From positions 7,394,001-7,458,000 of the forward strand of contig BRXU01000004.1 in the NCBI GenBank assembly GCA_030267565.1: 64,000 nt of DNA, given 5' to 3'. A model generated the notes under the pieces. That model had not been told where the DNA came from. It searched no databases and saw only the letters and a program-made list of their open reading frames with translations. This DNA is from Pleodorina starrii. Lineage: Eukaryota > Chlorophyta > Chlorophyceae > Chlamydomonadales > Volvocaceae. Made by a program: the position numbers and the translations under genes. Shown piece by piece: positions 22,545-34,938 of this stretch (position 1 is the stretch's first letter; every line of letters starts with the position of its first letter).

Positions 22545-22668
22545 TTCTCCTGTCCAGCAGTTAAGCTCTCAAATATCACCAAGTCAATACAATAACTGCG
22601 TGATCACAGGTTCATATATGTCATTTGCATAAAATAGCTGCAGATGTGAGAACTGGACAGTTACGGAG
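22545..22668. promoter_or_regulatory. short divergent promoter region (coiled-coil gene / TRM1)
   Basis: The two 5' ends are separated by 124 bp, or 235 bp if TRM1 starts at 22780. The spacer is AT-richer than either gene. No TATA box is obvious. Confidence 0.5.
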
Positions 22669-25600
22669 ATGGAGACTCCAAAACACAAAACAGACTGTCA
22701 ACACGTACGGCAAGAAACCGATTTACCGGTCATTTACCAAAGTTGGAGCTCTGGGGGAGGACCCTGCGGGACAACGGAAATGGTGAGAAGCGTCCCTCGC
22801 ACATCAGGCTGCGGCTCGCAAGGTTCGCGCGTCAGAACGAGCCCGTCTCACCTGCTAAGGTCCTTCCACGGTTCAGCTCCACAGCGTGTGTATGATTCCA
22901 GACATATAAGGACACCATGTTTGGCTCCGACTGGTGCTGCTACGGCAGCAGATGCCAGCGCAGCGGCGGCGTTGAGCAGTGCCTGGGAGCTGCGAAAGGA
23001 GCGCGGCGTCGCGTTCGTAACAGGTGAATCCGGTCGATCCCAATGGCCGCCGCGCTAGAAGCCCAGCCCGTTGGATATCTAGATGGCACAATATGCGCCT
23101 GTCGGAGCTGTAAAACCACCATCGCCGTACATCAGCACTGCCTGCCAGCGCTGCCTGCAAATCCCTCTTCAGAAGTGGCCCTGTGTCAAGCCCTTCGTCA
23201 AGCTCTATGCGTCAACCGCAGGCGAGGCGTTCTACCGCGCGGAGAGCTGTGCCGGCCGGGACTTGGCTATTCTGGCCGCGGTGCTGCAGCGGCAGCGCAC
23301 CGGCCGCTTGCACGTGCTTGACGTCATGGCTGGCAGCGGCATGCGGGGGGCGAGGTACCTGACGCAGGTGGATGCGCCGGGTATGCACGAGCCTGCTGTT
23401 GGGGCCACTTCGAAAGAACAGCGTTCGAATCCTGCCTTCTGCCTTGCCCGGAGTGACTTCTACCCTCTACGCCACTGCACCGCCCCACGCGGTTCTTGCT
23501 GCTTTTCACCGCCTGAACCCGCCTGATGCCTGCCATACGGTGCCACGCTGCCAGGCTGATGCCGATGAAGTGTGGATCAACGACGGAAGTACGCAGCTGC
23601 ACGACGCCATGGTGTACAACATGTGTACGGCAGCTGGTCTGCCGGTCGCCGGCTTGTCGGAAGCTTCCCATCTTCGAGAAGGGGTCGGCTTTGCACCAGA
23701 GGCGCCGGCAGGCGCGACGGAAGCGGGCGCGCTGGGCGGCCTCGGACCGGGACAGCGACCCATGGGTCACGATGTGGCTGCCTCCGAACCCGAACCGTTC
23801 GGAGCGCAATCGCTGCGGGACCTCGCCGCGGGTTGGGAGGCACAGGCTCAAAGGCTGAGGTTAGAAGGCTTGTCACGGGACGTTTGGCAGTGGGATGTGC
23901 AGCGGCTTGCTCGGGCTGAACATGCGCCGTCGCTGCCCGCTTCGACCGCGGCAGCTGAAGCAAACGAAGGTGCCTTGGGCGTCAGCGGCAGCGGTGGTGA
24001 CCGCCAGAAGTGCGGATCTGCAAGCGGCCAGGCCCGTGGCGGCGGGATCCGTGATGGCGACATCGGCGGTAACAGAAGCGCTGGAGGCTGTGTCGGGTTA
24101 GGCAATGAGCAGACTAAGGATTCCTTCTCCGGGCGGCGAATCCGCATCTCCCACGCTGATGCGAACAGGTGCGCGCTCGCCGCCGCTGCTGTGTCGTGCC
24201 GTTGCCTTCCAACGTTGCGAGCGCCCGGCACGTGTGTTCCCGCTCGGATGCTAAGGCTGGCTGGCTCCACCGCTAGCAATGAGCGAGGATGGCCTGCCTC
24301 GCCTTGCACGTCCCCCTTTGCAGGCTTTTAACCAATTGCTACATGCGAGAGTCGTACTACGATCTCGTGGACGTGGACAGCTTCGGCTCCGAGACCATGC
24401 ACTTCCCGGCCGCAATCGACGCCGTACGGTACGGCGGGCTGCTGTACCTCACGAGCACCGACGGCTTCACGAGCAGCGGCAAGCGGCCGGCGCGCGGGCT
24501 CGCGGCCTACGGAAGCTACCTCCGCGCGACGCCCTGGGCGAACGAGCAGGTGCGCTAAACGGCGGAGTCGTCGATGCGGCATCGGGCGGCGGGTCCGGGC
24601 CGCGGAGACGGCCCCGGCCGCGAATTCTGTCGCGCGACCGAGCAGCGGCTCCGGCGTTGGCGCGGACTGTCTACCTGCGACTGTACAGCCCGTGTGACGT
24701 TGCGGTGCGCGCACCGACTGCCGTGTCCTTCAGAACTCGACCCGCCCGGCCCCGGGCCCTGGGCCCTCGCCCGGCCGCCTGCTTTTCCTCGCGCCGCCCC
24801 AGGGATTGCGCATGATCATCGGCGCGGCCGTGCGCGAGGCCGCGGCCCGCGGGGTTACACTGCAGCCAGTGTTCTCGCTGTACAGCTACCACGGGCCCGT
24901 CTTCCGCGTGATGCTCCGCGCCATTCGCAGCGCGGAGTGGCCCGCCCACCACTACGGCTTCATGGGCCACTGCTTCGTGCACGGGGACAACTACACGGTG
25001 GGGTGGCGCGGCCTGGGCGCCGCCACCTGCCGCTGTGAGGCGCGCGGCAGGCGGCGGCCCGCAGGGCCACCGACCCACGGGCCAGTCAGCGCTGGCGGCT
25101 GCGATGCACCGGGCAGCACCGAGGCCGGCAGCAGTGCGGAAGGCGGCAGCAGGGCCAACGGCGGCGGCGGCGCGTGTTCGGGTGCGACCGTCAGAGAGCA
25201 GGTCGGCACGGCGGTCGGACCAGCCGCCGCGGTCGGCGGTGGTGATGCCACCGGTGCCTCGACTCCGCTAGTGCTATCTGGGCCGCTGTGGACAGGGCCG
25301 CTACATGACGAGGGGGAGCTGCGCGCCATGGCGGCGGAGGCGAACCGTCGGGGGTGGACAGGCTTTGGGCTGGACGCGGAGGCGGCGCCGCACCTGCGCA
25401 ACCGCGCAAAGAGCAGGTACCGCATCCGGGGTGTGGCAGAGACAGGTTCTTTTGTATACATTTTTGGACTACCGGTCTTCATTCTGGCGCCACCGGCCAC
25501 TCTGTTCAAGCGCTGGCGGCCCGCCCTTTCCCCTCTGCCTGATGGGGTGCATGCAGCCGCAACGTGCGGCCTCTGGAGGAGCTGCTGGCTGTGCTGATTG

Positions 25601-26166
25601 AGGAGGCCAACCCGCACCTGCCGCCCGGCTTCTTCTCCATTGATGACTCGGTGGCGCGACGGCTGGCCCGGCCGCCCCCTCGCGACGCCCTGATTGAGGC
25701 ACTGCGGGCGGAGGGCTTCGCGGCGGCGCGATGCCACCTCGAGGTGCGCGAGGAGGGAAGTGGGGACTTCCGTGTTGTCGAAGGGAGGGCATGTGAGGAA
25801 TGGGAAGGAGCTCCAAGAGAGCGGGGCAGCGGAGGATGGGTGGACTCAGATGAAGATCCCTAACGCCCCTCCCCTTACACACACGCGCGCACGTACTCTA
25901 GAAACCACAACAACGAAAATGTCTGCATCTTGTATGGCTGTGCTCCCAGCGATGGTTGTCCCGGCCGCAAGGCGGCGTGGCCGGCCCGTCCTGTGTCACG
26001 CGTGCTTTGCCCCAGACGGCCGCCTTGTCGCTTGCTGGCCGCTAGCTTTTGCAACCCCGGCCCCCTGCCTGGTGGTCCGCAGGCCCGCGCCTTCCGCACG
26101 GACGCCTGCATGGCGGACGTGCTGCGCGTGGCGGAGGAGCGGCTGGGCATCCCGCGGCGGCGCTGA
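22669..26166 (+). CDS. TRM1-family tRNA (guanine-26) N2-methyltransferase, plant organellar type
   Basis: Seven exons: 22669-23023, 23222-23367, 23555-24168, 24324-24549, 24803-25416, 25557-25743, 26083-26166. Phase agrees throughout, giving 741 aa. A second in-frame ATG at 22780 (704 aa) opens a Ser/Arg-rich segment typical of organelle targeting. Family signatures are FYRAESCAGRDLAIL (cf. FYNPVQ-FNRDL), the SAM loop VLDVMAGSGMRGARY, YYDLVDVDSFGS at the motif IV position, GGLLYLTSTDG, GLRMIIGAAVREAA, and near the end ARAFRTDACMADVL. Canonical TRM1 has DPFGS; here it is DSFGS, as I recall for a plant-type paralogue. The enzyme methylates N2 of G26 in tRNA. A roughly 110-residue Gly/Ala-rich insert (exon 3) and another in exon 5 lengthen it. 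Confidence 0.85.
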
Positions 26167-27173
26167 CAGCGACGGTGGAGGTGGCGGCGACGGTGACGTG
26201 GACGGCGGTCGGGCGCGCGCTGAACGCATGCCTGTCTCAACGTGAAATAGGGACTGTAGAAGGCGGGTGTTTGGGCGAGCCGCTAAAATCTGGCGGACGG
26301 AGATGTTCTGTATAGACGCGTCCCAGAGTGGTGGGGCGCCAGCCTCTGCCCCCGGCGGAGGGCGCGAGATCCGGGGATCGCTGTACCAGCAGCACCTCCC
26401 TGCGTCTGCGTGCTATCGGGTGCGTAGGCGCCAGGCGGCAATGCGCCACCTGCTGCCACGAGCAACCGCACGTCCCGCCGTGCAAGCCCCGCCAATCGTC
26501 CCTGCCGAGAACAGGGCACCGGAAGGTCCGCCGGCGCTTGGGAAAAACAAACAGACGCTCGCTTTCTACCGTGATCTACCGTATCTACAACTGAGCGCCA
26601 AACACTGAGCACCATACACCAACCAAATCACTGACTAAAAACGTTTTCACCGTTCGGGGAGGTCCCTTTAACGCCATCCGGCCGAGTTTGGCTCTTCAGC
26701 TCAGACGGCCCAGCTGCCCGAGCGTGTGCCAATGGCACTGCAGGCTGTCCGACGTCACGGCACGTCCAAGAATATAACAAAAGAATCCCAATCACGCTTG
26801 ATAGCGTGTTAGCCCTGCAAGAACATACGGTAGCCATGAGGCTCTCTCAGGTAACACTCCTTCGTGGGCGCACCCGTAATCGCTGCTGCTGTCAACCCCC
26901 ACTCCGCTCCTGCCTCACCCATAACGCCCTCAGCCGCTCCCACCGCTCCGTAACGGCCTGTCTGCTTGTCTAACGCTCCTTAGCCAGGTCGCAGCCTCAG
27001 CCCACTTCTTTCCATACGACGGGTCAGTGCATGCTGCGGCCAAATATCCGGAAGGCTCCGCGGTCCGAGAAGGTCAGGTCGAGGCATATACCGCACACGT
27101 AGTACCGGCCCCTCGCTCAACCTCACGTGAAACCCTAAAGCCCTCACCTCCGCTTGCGCCGTCACAGTCCCCC
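26167..27173. other. convergent intergenic region (TRM1 / ABC1K 3' ends)
   Basis: About 1 kb holding the two 3' untranslated regions. No domain-bearing frame or RNA gene is visible. Confidence 0.5.
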
Positions 27174-30100
27174 TCACGCAGCTGCGCCAGCAGTCCGCGC
27201 CTGCAGCAGCTCCGGGGGCCGCGCCGGCAACTCCGTAATGGGCAGCGGCTCAGCGGGCGGCTTGGGCCCCAGCCTCAGCCGCGCCCTGACTCCCTTGCAC
27301 CACACCATCAGCTCAAAGCCCAGCATCCGCGCCTCCACCCGCAGCCGCTCCCACGCCACCGCCAGCCGCACCAGCGGCCCCGGCGCGCCGCGCAGCCGCT
27401 CCCGAGCCAGCGCCGCGGAGCACTCGCGCGCCGTGATGACGAACGTGTTGACCGGCTCCCCCAGCGCAAAGTCGATGGAGCGCAGGCAGTCGTTGGTCTT
27501 GAGTAGCAGCAGCAGCGGCCGCGGCATGCGCTGCAGCAGGGACGTGATCTCGCGGCTGTAGGTGGCCATGTACTGCTGGGCAACCTGCAGGGGCCGGGCG
27601 CGTGTGCGGTGGCGAGGATGTCGGTGTGGGGTAAAACGACGATTTGCAGCGAAAAGACGAACAGCGTGGTGGGTACGTAACCTATCATCGTGGCTCCCTC
27701 TCGCATCTTCCGTCGCGACCGAATGGGTGAATGTCCCGGGCGTGACCCGCAGATGTCCAAGCAGGTGACAGAGGCTCACAGGTGGGGCAGGTAGGGGCAC
27801 ACAACCAAGCGAGGTCATGACATATCACATATGCCGGGGAGTTCAAGGGCGGCAGTTGAGAGCAGCTTGCTGGTCCGTGCCAGCACTCCACACCCTACCT
27901 GGCGGGTCTGGGGGGTGCGCTGCACTGCGAGGTGGTCGGAGCGCGCGTCCAGGATCTGACGGGCGGTCAAGGGAAGGGAAGGGAAGGGATCAAGGGAAGG
28001 GGTGATGACGACCTGGACGGGGGGCGTCACCTCGGTTTAAAGGGCTGTGACGGAAGCGGACTGGAGGCTCAGGAGAACTGCGGCGCTGCCCCGCCTGCCC
28101 ACCTGGTCCCACGAGCGCTGCGTGAGCATGGACGCGAAGATGTCGTACGCGTCGCCCGCGTTCATGGCCGCGCTGTATCGCCGGATGCCCGCCTCATCCG
28201 CAAAGATGAGGCTGCGCCACAGCGCAGCGTACGACAGGCGGAACGAGTCCGTGTACGACTTGTACAACCCATGGTCCAGCAGCACCAACTGGGCGTGGCC
28301 GTCCTGCGGCGAGGGTGGTGTCGGGAGCGTGCGTGTTTCGTGTGTTTCCTTTTGAAATTTCCTATGCAAGTAAGAACCCGTCTTGTGACTGTTGCTAGGT
28401 GGCGGCTTGGGGAGCTGTGAGGGAAGATGGGGTTGATACAGGTTGCGCGGGAAGGCGGATGCGCTCATACGGTACGGTAGGCGAGACGTAAAGACGGATT
28501 ACGACAGCGCGTAACCCCGCGCCGTAGTGCATGCGGCCCGCAGCGAAGGAACGGAGTCGACCCGTGCCCGCGGAGGGCGAGGTTGGGGTTGGGCGGCATC
28601 ATCCGACCTGCCATGCTTCGGTACCTGCACCACCACGCCGTCCTCACCACGCCCCCTTCCTGCCCCCTCCCCCCGGTCTGTCCGCCACGTCCTCCGTCGC
28701 CATCCCTCACCCCCGCCCCCATCGCTCACCCCCGCCCCCATCGCTCACCCCCCCCCATCGCTCAGCCCCGCCCCCATCGCTCAGCCCCGCCCCCATCGCT
28801 CACCCCCGCCCCCATCGCTCACCACCTTGCGCACGAGCATGTTGGCCGCGTGCGGGTCGCAGTGCACGTATCCGTGCGCGAATATCATTTCGTTGAAGGT
28901 CTCCGCGATGAGCAGCATCACCTCCCGCCGCGACAGGCCCAGCGCCGCCAGCCCCTCCAGGTCGGTGACCCCCACCCCGTCGATGAACTCCATGGTGAGA
29001 ATGCGGTGGGAGCTGGTGCGGTAGTCGATGAGCGGCACGTGCACGCGGCCCGCATGCCAGGCGCCCGCACGCGCCGACTGCTGCAGGTTGGCCCGACACC
29101 GCTCCGCGTTGCCCGCCTCGTGTCGGAAGTCCAGTTCCTGCGGGGAGCGAGAGGGGACGGCGGGCGGGGCGGGGCGGGGCGGGAAGAGCGAGGGAAGGAG
29201 GCGGGAAGGGGTAAAGAAAAGGAGGGGATGCGTGGAGCTGTCAGTCGTCATTCCGCTCCTCCCGTTCGTATCTGCAGGTCTCATATCCCAGCAAGTCTCC
29301 GCTGCGCTCCTCTTAAGATCCGCGAGCCGCAAGCCGCTCTCTGCCCCGCCGCCGGCCCCAGCGCCCCGCCCCCCCCCCCCGCCCTCACTCACCCTCGGCA
29401 GGTTCTCCTTGATCTCGTCGACCAGCCACCCGTAGTCAAAGTCAGGGAACACCCAGCGCACCGCCGCCACCAGCGCCGACACGGTGGCCACGTCAGCGGC
29501 GCAGCTCTCCCGCAGCCCCGCGTGCTGCACCTTGACGGCCAGCCGCCGCCCGCTGTGGTCGCGAGCCTCGTGGACCTGAGCGGCACCGGGCCGAGCCAGG
29601 GCGCGAAGCGGAACACGGGAACGCGAGTCGCTCGCCGAACCGGGCAACCGAGGCACTCACACTCGCCCCGTGCTCCTCGGCTTTGCTTCCCCGCAGAAGG
29701 ACAGTGGCGCGCGGGGCGTGCGATTGTGAGCATACGGGAGGCAGAGCGTGGCTTGGCGCAGCATCCGGACCCCGGGGCGCACCTCCTTGCCCTTACCCTC
29801 CCGCCCGGGTAGGGGTTCGTCCGGCCCAAGACCCGACCTCACCTGCGCCAATGATGCGCTGGCGATGGGCTGCGGTGAGAAGTAGGCGAAGAGCTTCTCC
29901 GGGGGCGCCCCCAAGTCCTGCTCGAAGATGCGCCGCACCTCCTCGGGCGGGGACACGGGGCAGCGGTCCAGCAGGTGCCGCCGCATCGTCAGCACGTACT
30001 CCTCGGGGAGAAGGTGGTCCTGTGGGGGTGGCGGAGCGGGTGGAGGGCAAGGCGGGACAAAGGGGACTGAGGGAGCGGGAGGAGAGGCGGGAGGAAGGGT

Positions 30101-31351
30101 GCGGGCATAGGGAAGGGGGGCGAGGCGCGCAGGCTGGGAAGGGTGACACAGCGGGCGTGGTGGGGTGTGGCAGGACCGGACAGCCTTTCCATGCGACGGA
30201 GCAAAGACGAGCGGTTGGGGGACCATTGCGGCAATGGCCAAGGCGGAGGACGTCCCAGCGCAACTAGGTTACCCACCCAGCCCGCCCGATCCCACTCAAG
30301 CTCTGTCCCCAGCCCTCTTCCCATGCTCCCACGTTCTCGTCCATCCCTTTCTCCCCGCACCCTCCAGAGTCCAAGCCAACCCCCCGGACCCGGACCCGGA
30401 CCCGCCGTCCCGGCCCTGCACCCCATGGCCCACCAGTTGTCCGATGTGCTGCCCCAGCTTGGTGTACACACCCCCGTTGGCAAAGCACAGCGCCAGCAGG
30501 CGGTCCGCCCCCCGCTGGTGGCACTCCCGCAGCGCCGCCTCGCGGGCCGCGCCAGTCAGGGTCCCCAGCGACAGCTTGTAGTCTGCAGGTGTTGCAGGAT
30601 GGGAGGGCGGGGAGGCGGGGAGGGAGGCAGCGGAACGCACGGATTAGAGGAAGGCCCGCAGCGAGGAGGCGCTGGCGGGGGCTGCGGCAGTAAGGCGAGA
30701 GACAGCGCGGGTGAATGGGGTCAGGAGACAGGCAAGGGCTGCAGGAGCGGTCGTTCAACCTTCGCCACACGCCCTCTGTGCGCAGCGCGGGTGGAAGCGG
30801 TTGGCGACCGAGGCCTGCGGCTGTGATCCATGGGACAGGCGGCCGCCGCCCGCTGACCCTTTCCCCGGCCGCCTCCAGAGCGCGGCGGGGCAAAGCAACC
30901 CTCCGTTCCGTACTTCTTTGTTCCCTCCGTCCCGTATGTGACGTAATGCCCCCACAAGCCCACATATACATGCCTGCGAACTATTTTCGTGCTGAGCCGT
31001 GCTATGCCGTTATTCCTGGCAGATCAGCAACGCCGCGGCAGGGTTTTGCTTTCCCCTTCACCCCGGGCTGGAGCCCCCCAAAGCCCGCAGCGTACCGATG
31101 ACGGTCGCAGCCGCCGTGTACACATCGCGCCCAAGGCGGACGGGCGTCAGGTAGGCGGCGCGCAGGTCCTCAGGAGTCGGCTGGTACACCAACAATCCCG
31201 CGCCAGCACCCACTCCCAGACTGAACCCCACCAGCATGCTCCATCGCCTCGGGGGCTGGCGGGTAGCTGCTGATGTTGCCGCAAACCTGGTGCCGTAGGC
31301 GTGGCAGCACTGCAGGCCTGCAGGGACTAGCCGCCCAAGGCGGCCGAGCAT
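27174..31351 (-). CDS. ABC1/ADCK-type (UbiB-like) atypical kinase
   Basis: Eight exons: 31351-31096, 30582-30434, 30019-29843, 29575-29393, 29137-28823, 28303-28103, 27955-27899, 27584-27174, in phase, 582 aa. The start at 31351 gives a mitochondrial-presequence-like N-terminus (MLGRLGRLVPAGLQ). An upstream in-frame ATG at 31522 lies in AT-rich DNA and is less likely. ABC1K hallm ar ks: TKLGQHIGQL in exon 2 (the KxGQ motif), LAVKVQH (ATP-binding Lys) in exon 4, ELDFRHEAGNAER and HCDPHAANML in exon 5 (catalytic loop; usual HxDPHPGN), and LLDHGLYK (metal-binding Asp, DHG as in ADCK1/5) in exon 6. Relatives act in coenzyme Q or prenyl-lipid homeostasis in mitochondria or plastids; the exact subfamily is not settled. 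Exon 5 could end 3 nt earlier at an alternative donor. Confidence 0.88.
28693..28822. repeat. short tandem C-rich repeats in an intron
   Basis: About six copies of cacccccgcccccatcgct-like units (18-20 bp) in the intron between exons 5 and 6 of the ABC1K gene, ending against the exon 5 donor. Confidence 0.8.
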
Positions 31352-31787
31352 TGGTGAAGCTGTCAGGCCCCCGCCTGCTATAGCCGAACGCAAAGCATAC
31401 GGGGGCGCGCTTGCAGGTGGTGCAACGTTGTGGATGTTATGCTCGATTCCAAAACAGCTCTTCGCCCTAGGCAATTTGTCAATACGGGTATCGTCAAGCG
31501 TTTGACTAGTTTCACACATCAAAATTTAATGGAGGGTTTGGCCATCCCAAGACGAAAAACACAATCATTCGGCCGTACGAGTTAGTTCTTGACGCTTTGT
31601 CCTCGCGACGAGGTGACCTGTGAAGCCATTCTTGACTAGGTCGTAGTGTTTTTACAGGATCAATTTGAAAAATTTGTACCAGGCGGCCTTCACAGACCTC
31701 CACGATCTTGTAGACCAACGTTGACAAGGTCGCACATCAAACCGTTGACCTGCTTCATTGACCTTTTTTACTAAAGAGGGGCCAGCC
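31352..31787. promoter_or_regulatory. divergent promoter region (ABC1K / RRM protein)
   Basis: A 436-bp spacer between two 5' ends, clearly more AT-rich than the flanking exons. No individual site can be assigned with confidence. Confidence 0.45.
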
Positions 31788-33634
31788 ATGTACGGTTACG
31801 CCACAGGCGGCTATGGCTATGGCGCAGGCGGATACGGGAGCGGAGGTGGAGGCGGATATGGGGGTGGCGCCCGCGGTTATGGCGGTGGTGGTGGCGGCCG
31901 CGGTTATGGCGGTGGTGGTGGAGGTCGCACTTACGGCGGTGGTGGCCCTCGCTCTGACGCTGGAGGGGACGACTCGTATCAGGAGGGAAAGCTCATCTTC
32001 CCAGGTCTCTCGGAGCAGACGACCAAGGAGGGCCTTGAGCAATATTGCGGCCAGTGGTAAGGAGCTTGAATCCTGCTTCGCGCTTGCGGGGTTGCAGGCA
32101 GTGCGGTCCTAGCGATGGTCGTGCCTTAGTCTTTAGCCTTTCCGAGGCTCTAGGCCCTAACACACCGCTTTACGTGTCCTTGCCTTCTTCTAGGGGACAG
32201 GTCGAGGAGTGCACCGTAGCAGGCGGGGAAGGCGTAGTTAGGTTCTCGGACCCAACGTGCGCTCAGAGCCTCTTGGACTCGGAACATGTTATTGATGGAA
32301 TCAAACTCGAACCGCGGGCAGCGCTTCCTCGCGACAAGGCTGGGACAGGAGAGAGATGTCAAAAGATTTTTGTTGGGGGAACCGTAAGTAGGGTAGAGAT
32401 GTGTTGGGATCGGAAGCCTTGCCGTGCCACACTATCCTTCGCTCGCGCCAGGGCTACTGTTGGTGGGGGAAAGTCTACTTGCCAGAGATTGGTTGTGATT
32501 TAGGTTGTTTATTGCAAGTGTTTGTCGGGATGAGCGTGTTTACAGCCTGATATCGGAGTGCTAAGCGTCCCGTTGTTCCTGCGCGCGCACTTCCTTTTAG
32601 GGCGACATCACGGACGAGGAGCTGCGCAACCACTTCTCCCAGTACGGCGAGATTCAGGACTCGGTGGTAGGTGTCGTGCGTTATTCACCGGCCACCGCCA
32701 GGCGCTCGCCACTCCGCTTACCCACCGCCAAACCCATTCACTTACTCGCTGGCATTTGAGTGGCCTCATCACAAGCTGTCCACTTTACGTTGCAATTCTG
32801 ACACTCGGCCTCTTCTCCCGCTCCGCTGCTGCGCTGCTACCAGATCATGCGCAAGGACGGCGTCACCCGCGGGTTTGGGTTCGTGACGTTCGCTGATCCC
32901 ATCAGCGTGGAGAAGGTGCTTGTTATGCGCCAGGTCATTCGCGACAAGACCGTGGACTGCAAGCGGGCCACTCCGCGGGAAATCACCCCGAGTTCTGGGG
33001 GCGGCGGCCGTGGCCGTGGCGGGGACCGCGGAGGCTACGGGGGTGGCTACGGCGGCGGTCGCGGCAGTGGCGGATACGGGATGCGGGGCGGTGGCGGCGG
33101 CTACGGTGGCGGTGGCTACGGCGGTGGTGGTGGCTACGGTGCCGGCGGCGGTGCTGCCGCTGGTGGCTACGAGGAGGGCATGGGCGAGGGCATGGCCGGA
33201 TATGGCATGGGCGGTAAGTGGCTCGGCGATGTAGGGAACGGGGTGTGCCGTCTTGTGGTGTTCTGTGGCGCCTTTGAATGTCTCGATCTGCATTTTTATG
33301 CGAAACGCGATGCCTGGCTAACGCGATGCCTGGCTGGTGATTTCTTGGCGGTTCATGTTTCATGGGGAAGGCATGCATTACGTGCGCCAAGAAAGCTTCG
33401 ATAATAACACTGTGTATGCATGTAGTCAATTGTGAGTCCACGCATTGACGGTGTGACGTTCTCCGCTTGATTGCAGGCTATGGCGGCATGGCGGGCATGG
33501 CGTATGCGCCAGCTGTGGCGTATGGCGGCTACGGCGGCTACCCGATGGCGTATGGGATGATGGGCTACGGCGGCTATGGCCGTGCGGCGATGGCGCGCAA
33601 CAGCGTGGGCCAGCAGCGCTTCCGCCCGTACTGA
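31788..33634 (+). CDS. glycine-rich protein with two RRMs (hnRNP/Musashi-like)
   Basis: Five exons: 31788-32056, 32194-32383, 32601-32666, 32844-33213, 33477-33634, in phase, 350 aa. The N-terminal 60 residues are Gly/Tyr-rich (GGYGYG). RRM1 (about residues 68-135) starts KLIFPGL but has VVRFSD in place of a canonical RNP1, so RNA binding there may be weak. RRM2 (about 147-222) is canonical, with RNP2 KIFVGG and RNP1 RGFGFVTF. The tail is again Gly/Tyr-rich with [10 protein letters not shown], likely RGG-type, and ends RFRPY. Start chosen at 31788 because of the better context; an in-frame ATG at 31758 would add ten residues. A TGTAA signal lies about 190 nt downstream. A role in mRNA binding or granule-type assembly is expected from the family. 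Confidence 0.88.
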
Positions 33635-34362
33635 GGGTACTGAGGTGTTAAGCTGCATAAGTCGGGCCGTGCCCGTCTATGACTCGCTTCAGGTCGGTTG
33701 CATGATCCTGCCCACGTCAACTGTTTCTGGCTGCGTTGAGTTGCGAGCAACCTTGAGGACGGCGCGGCGCGCGGGAGTTCGAGCCCTTCGCTGCCAGCAT
33801 TTGGCCACACGACCGCACTGGTTTGTAAGGGTTGACGTTCAATGGCATACGCTAGGGTGTTGTGTTACCAGGGGTGTCCCGGAAGCAGCAATGTGGTGCT
33901 CTGCAGGTCGGGTTGAGTTTTGTGAGTACTGACACGCCCGCACGTGATGTCGTGCCCTGGCAGATGTGACGTACTGCGTCACTTTGTTGCCATGTTAGGA
34001 CTGGGTTGAGATGGATGTGAGGGAAGACTTTGGACTTGGACCGGACTTAGCCGATTGTAGCGTGCAGGACAGTGTGCGCAGGTACAGCGTGCGGTGCGGC
34101 TGCATCGTTCTGCTGTTTCGGTTCGCTTGCCTTCTCAATGGAGGTTCAAAGGCATTTTGACCGTCACTTTGCATCGGACCGATGGAAGTCTGTCGAGAGC
34201 GGTGAGCTGATGGGTTACATGTACCGTACCCTTGCCAATTTATCAGTCTCATGGAGATGTGCATCTTGCACAGCCTCCAAGCCACTTCAACATTACCGGC
34301 ATACATTGCCTGTACATTGTGTGTTCCCCTCGATGAATCGTTTGGTTGCTTTGTATCGATGG
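33635..34362. other. convergent intergenic region
   Basis: Holds the 3' ends of the RRM gene and the small minus-strand gene. Contains TGTAA motifs (33824 on plus; ttaca at 34215-34219 for minus). No other gene seen. Confidence 0.5.
33824..33828 (+). terminator. TGTAA polyadenylation signal candidate
   Basis: TGTAA is the usual polyadenylation signal of volvocine algae. It is placed about 190 nt after the RRM-gene stop. Confidence 0.5.
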
Positions 34363-34746
34363 TTACTCCGGTGGTCTCGGTGACGACATTGCCTGTAATT
34401 TCTCGTCTACCATTTGCCGCAGCTGCGGCAGCTGCCGCATTTCCATAAGCCTGGCCGCCAGGCTCGGCATTGTGGCTGCTATTATGTCACCGTACCGGAA
34501 GCCCGTGGCCTCGCTGCCCCCAACAGACGCAGGTCCCGTCTCTTTGTCGGGCGCTGCGCCCACTCGTTCAGAGAACTCAGCACCGGGTCCTTGAACGGGG
34601 GCAGCTTGCCTCACGACGAGTCCCAACGCGTGCCCAGCCACCAGCAGATCCATGGTGGCCGGGGAGAGCGTTCGGCCGTCCGCAATGGAGAGAGAGTCAG
34701 TACCGGAACTGTTGGGCGTGTACACCACGGTTTTGGGGACGGGCAT
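34363..34746 (-). CDS. small uncharacterised protein, 127 aa
   Basis: A single uninterrupted frame from ATG 34746 (MPVPKTVVYTPNSSGTDSLS) to TAA. It contains a hydrophobic stretch (MDLLVAGHALGLVV) and a C-terminal helix with regular Leu/Met spacing (LAARLMEMRQLPQLRQMV) that could mediate protein interaction. I do not recognise the family. It lies 192 bp downstream of the RecA-like gene on the same strand. It could also be the last exon of a longer gene, but no good upstream exon in phase was found. Confidence 0.5.
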   Translation of the reverse strand: MPVPKTVVYTPNSSGTDSLSIADGRTLSPATMDLLVAGHALGLVVRQAAPVQGPGAEFSERVGAAPDKETGPASVGGSEATGFRYGDIIAATMPSLAARLMEMRQLPQLRQMVDEKLQAMSSPRPPE

Positions 34747-34938
34747 CCTGCGCGTATTTATTACGGGGGGCGGGGCGCGTCAGTGGGTTTCCCTAGTGCA
34801 TAGCATTAAAAGGAGGGAACTGCGGCGTGTGGCCGGAGGCGCGTGGCCGGACCGGGCACACGCGTTGCCATGCAGTTGTGGCTGTTACGAGGCCCCGCCG
34901 TCACGTGCAGTCCGAAGCCACACCCAAAGCACGCGCGC

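Noticed and set aside
28583..29812. 409-codon plus-strand frame
   Set aside because: Runs antisense across exons and introns of the ABC1K gene and consists of Pro/Arg/His-rich antisense coding.
31097..31522. Upstream ATG (31522) as the ABC1K start
   Set aside because: The added segment is AT-rich and unlike the rest of the coding sequence; 31351 starts a presequence-like N-terminus.
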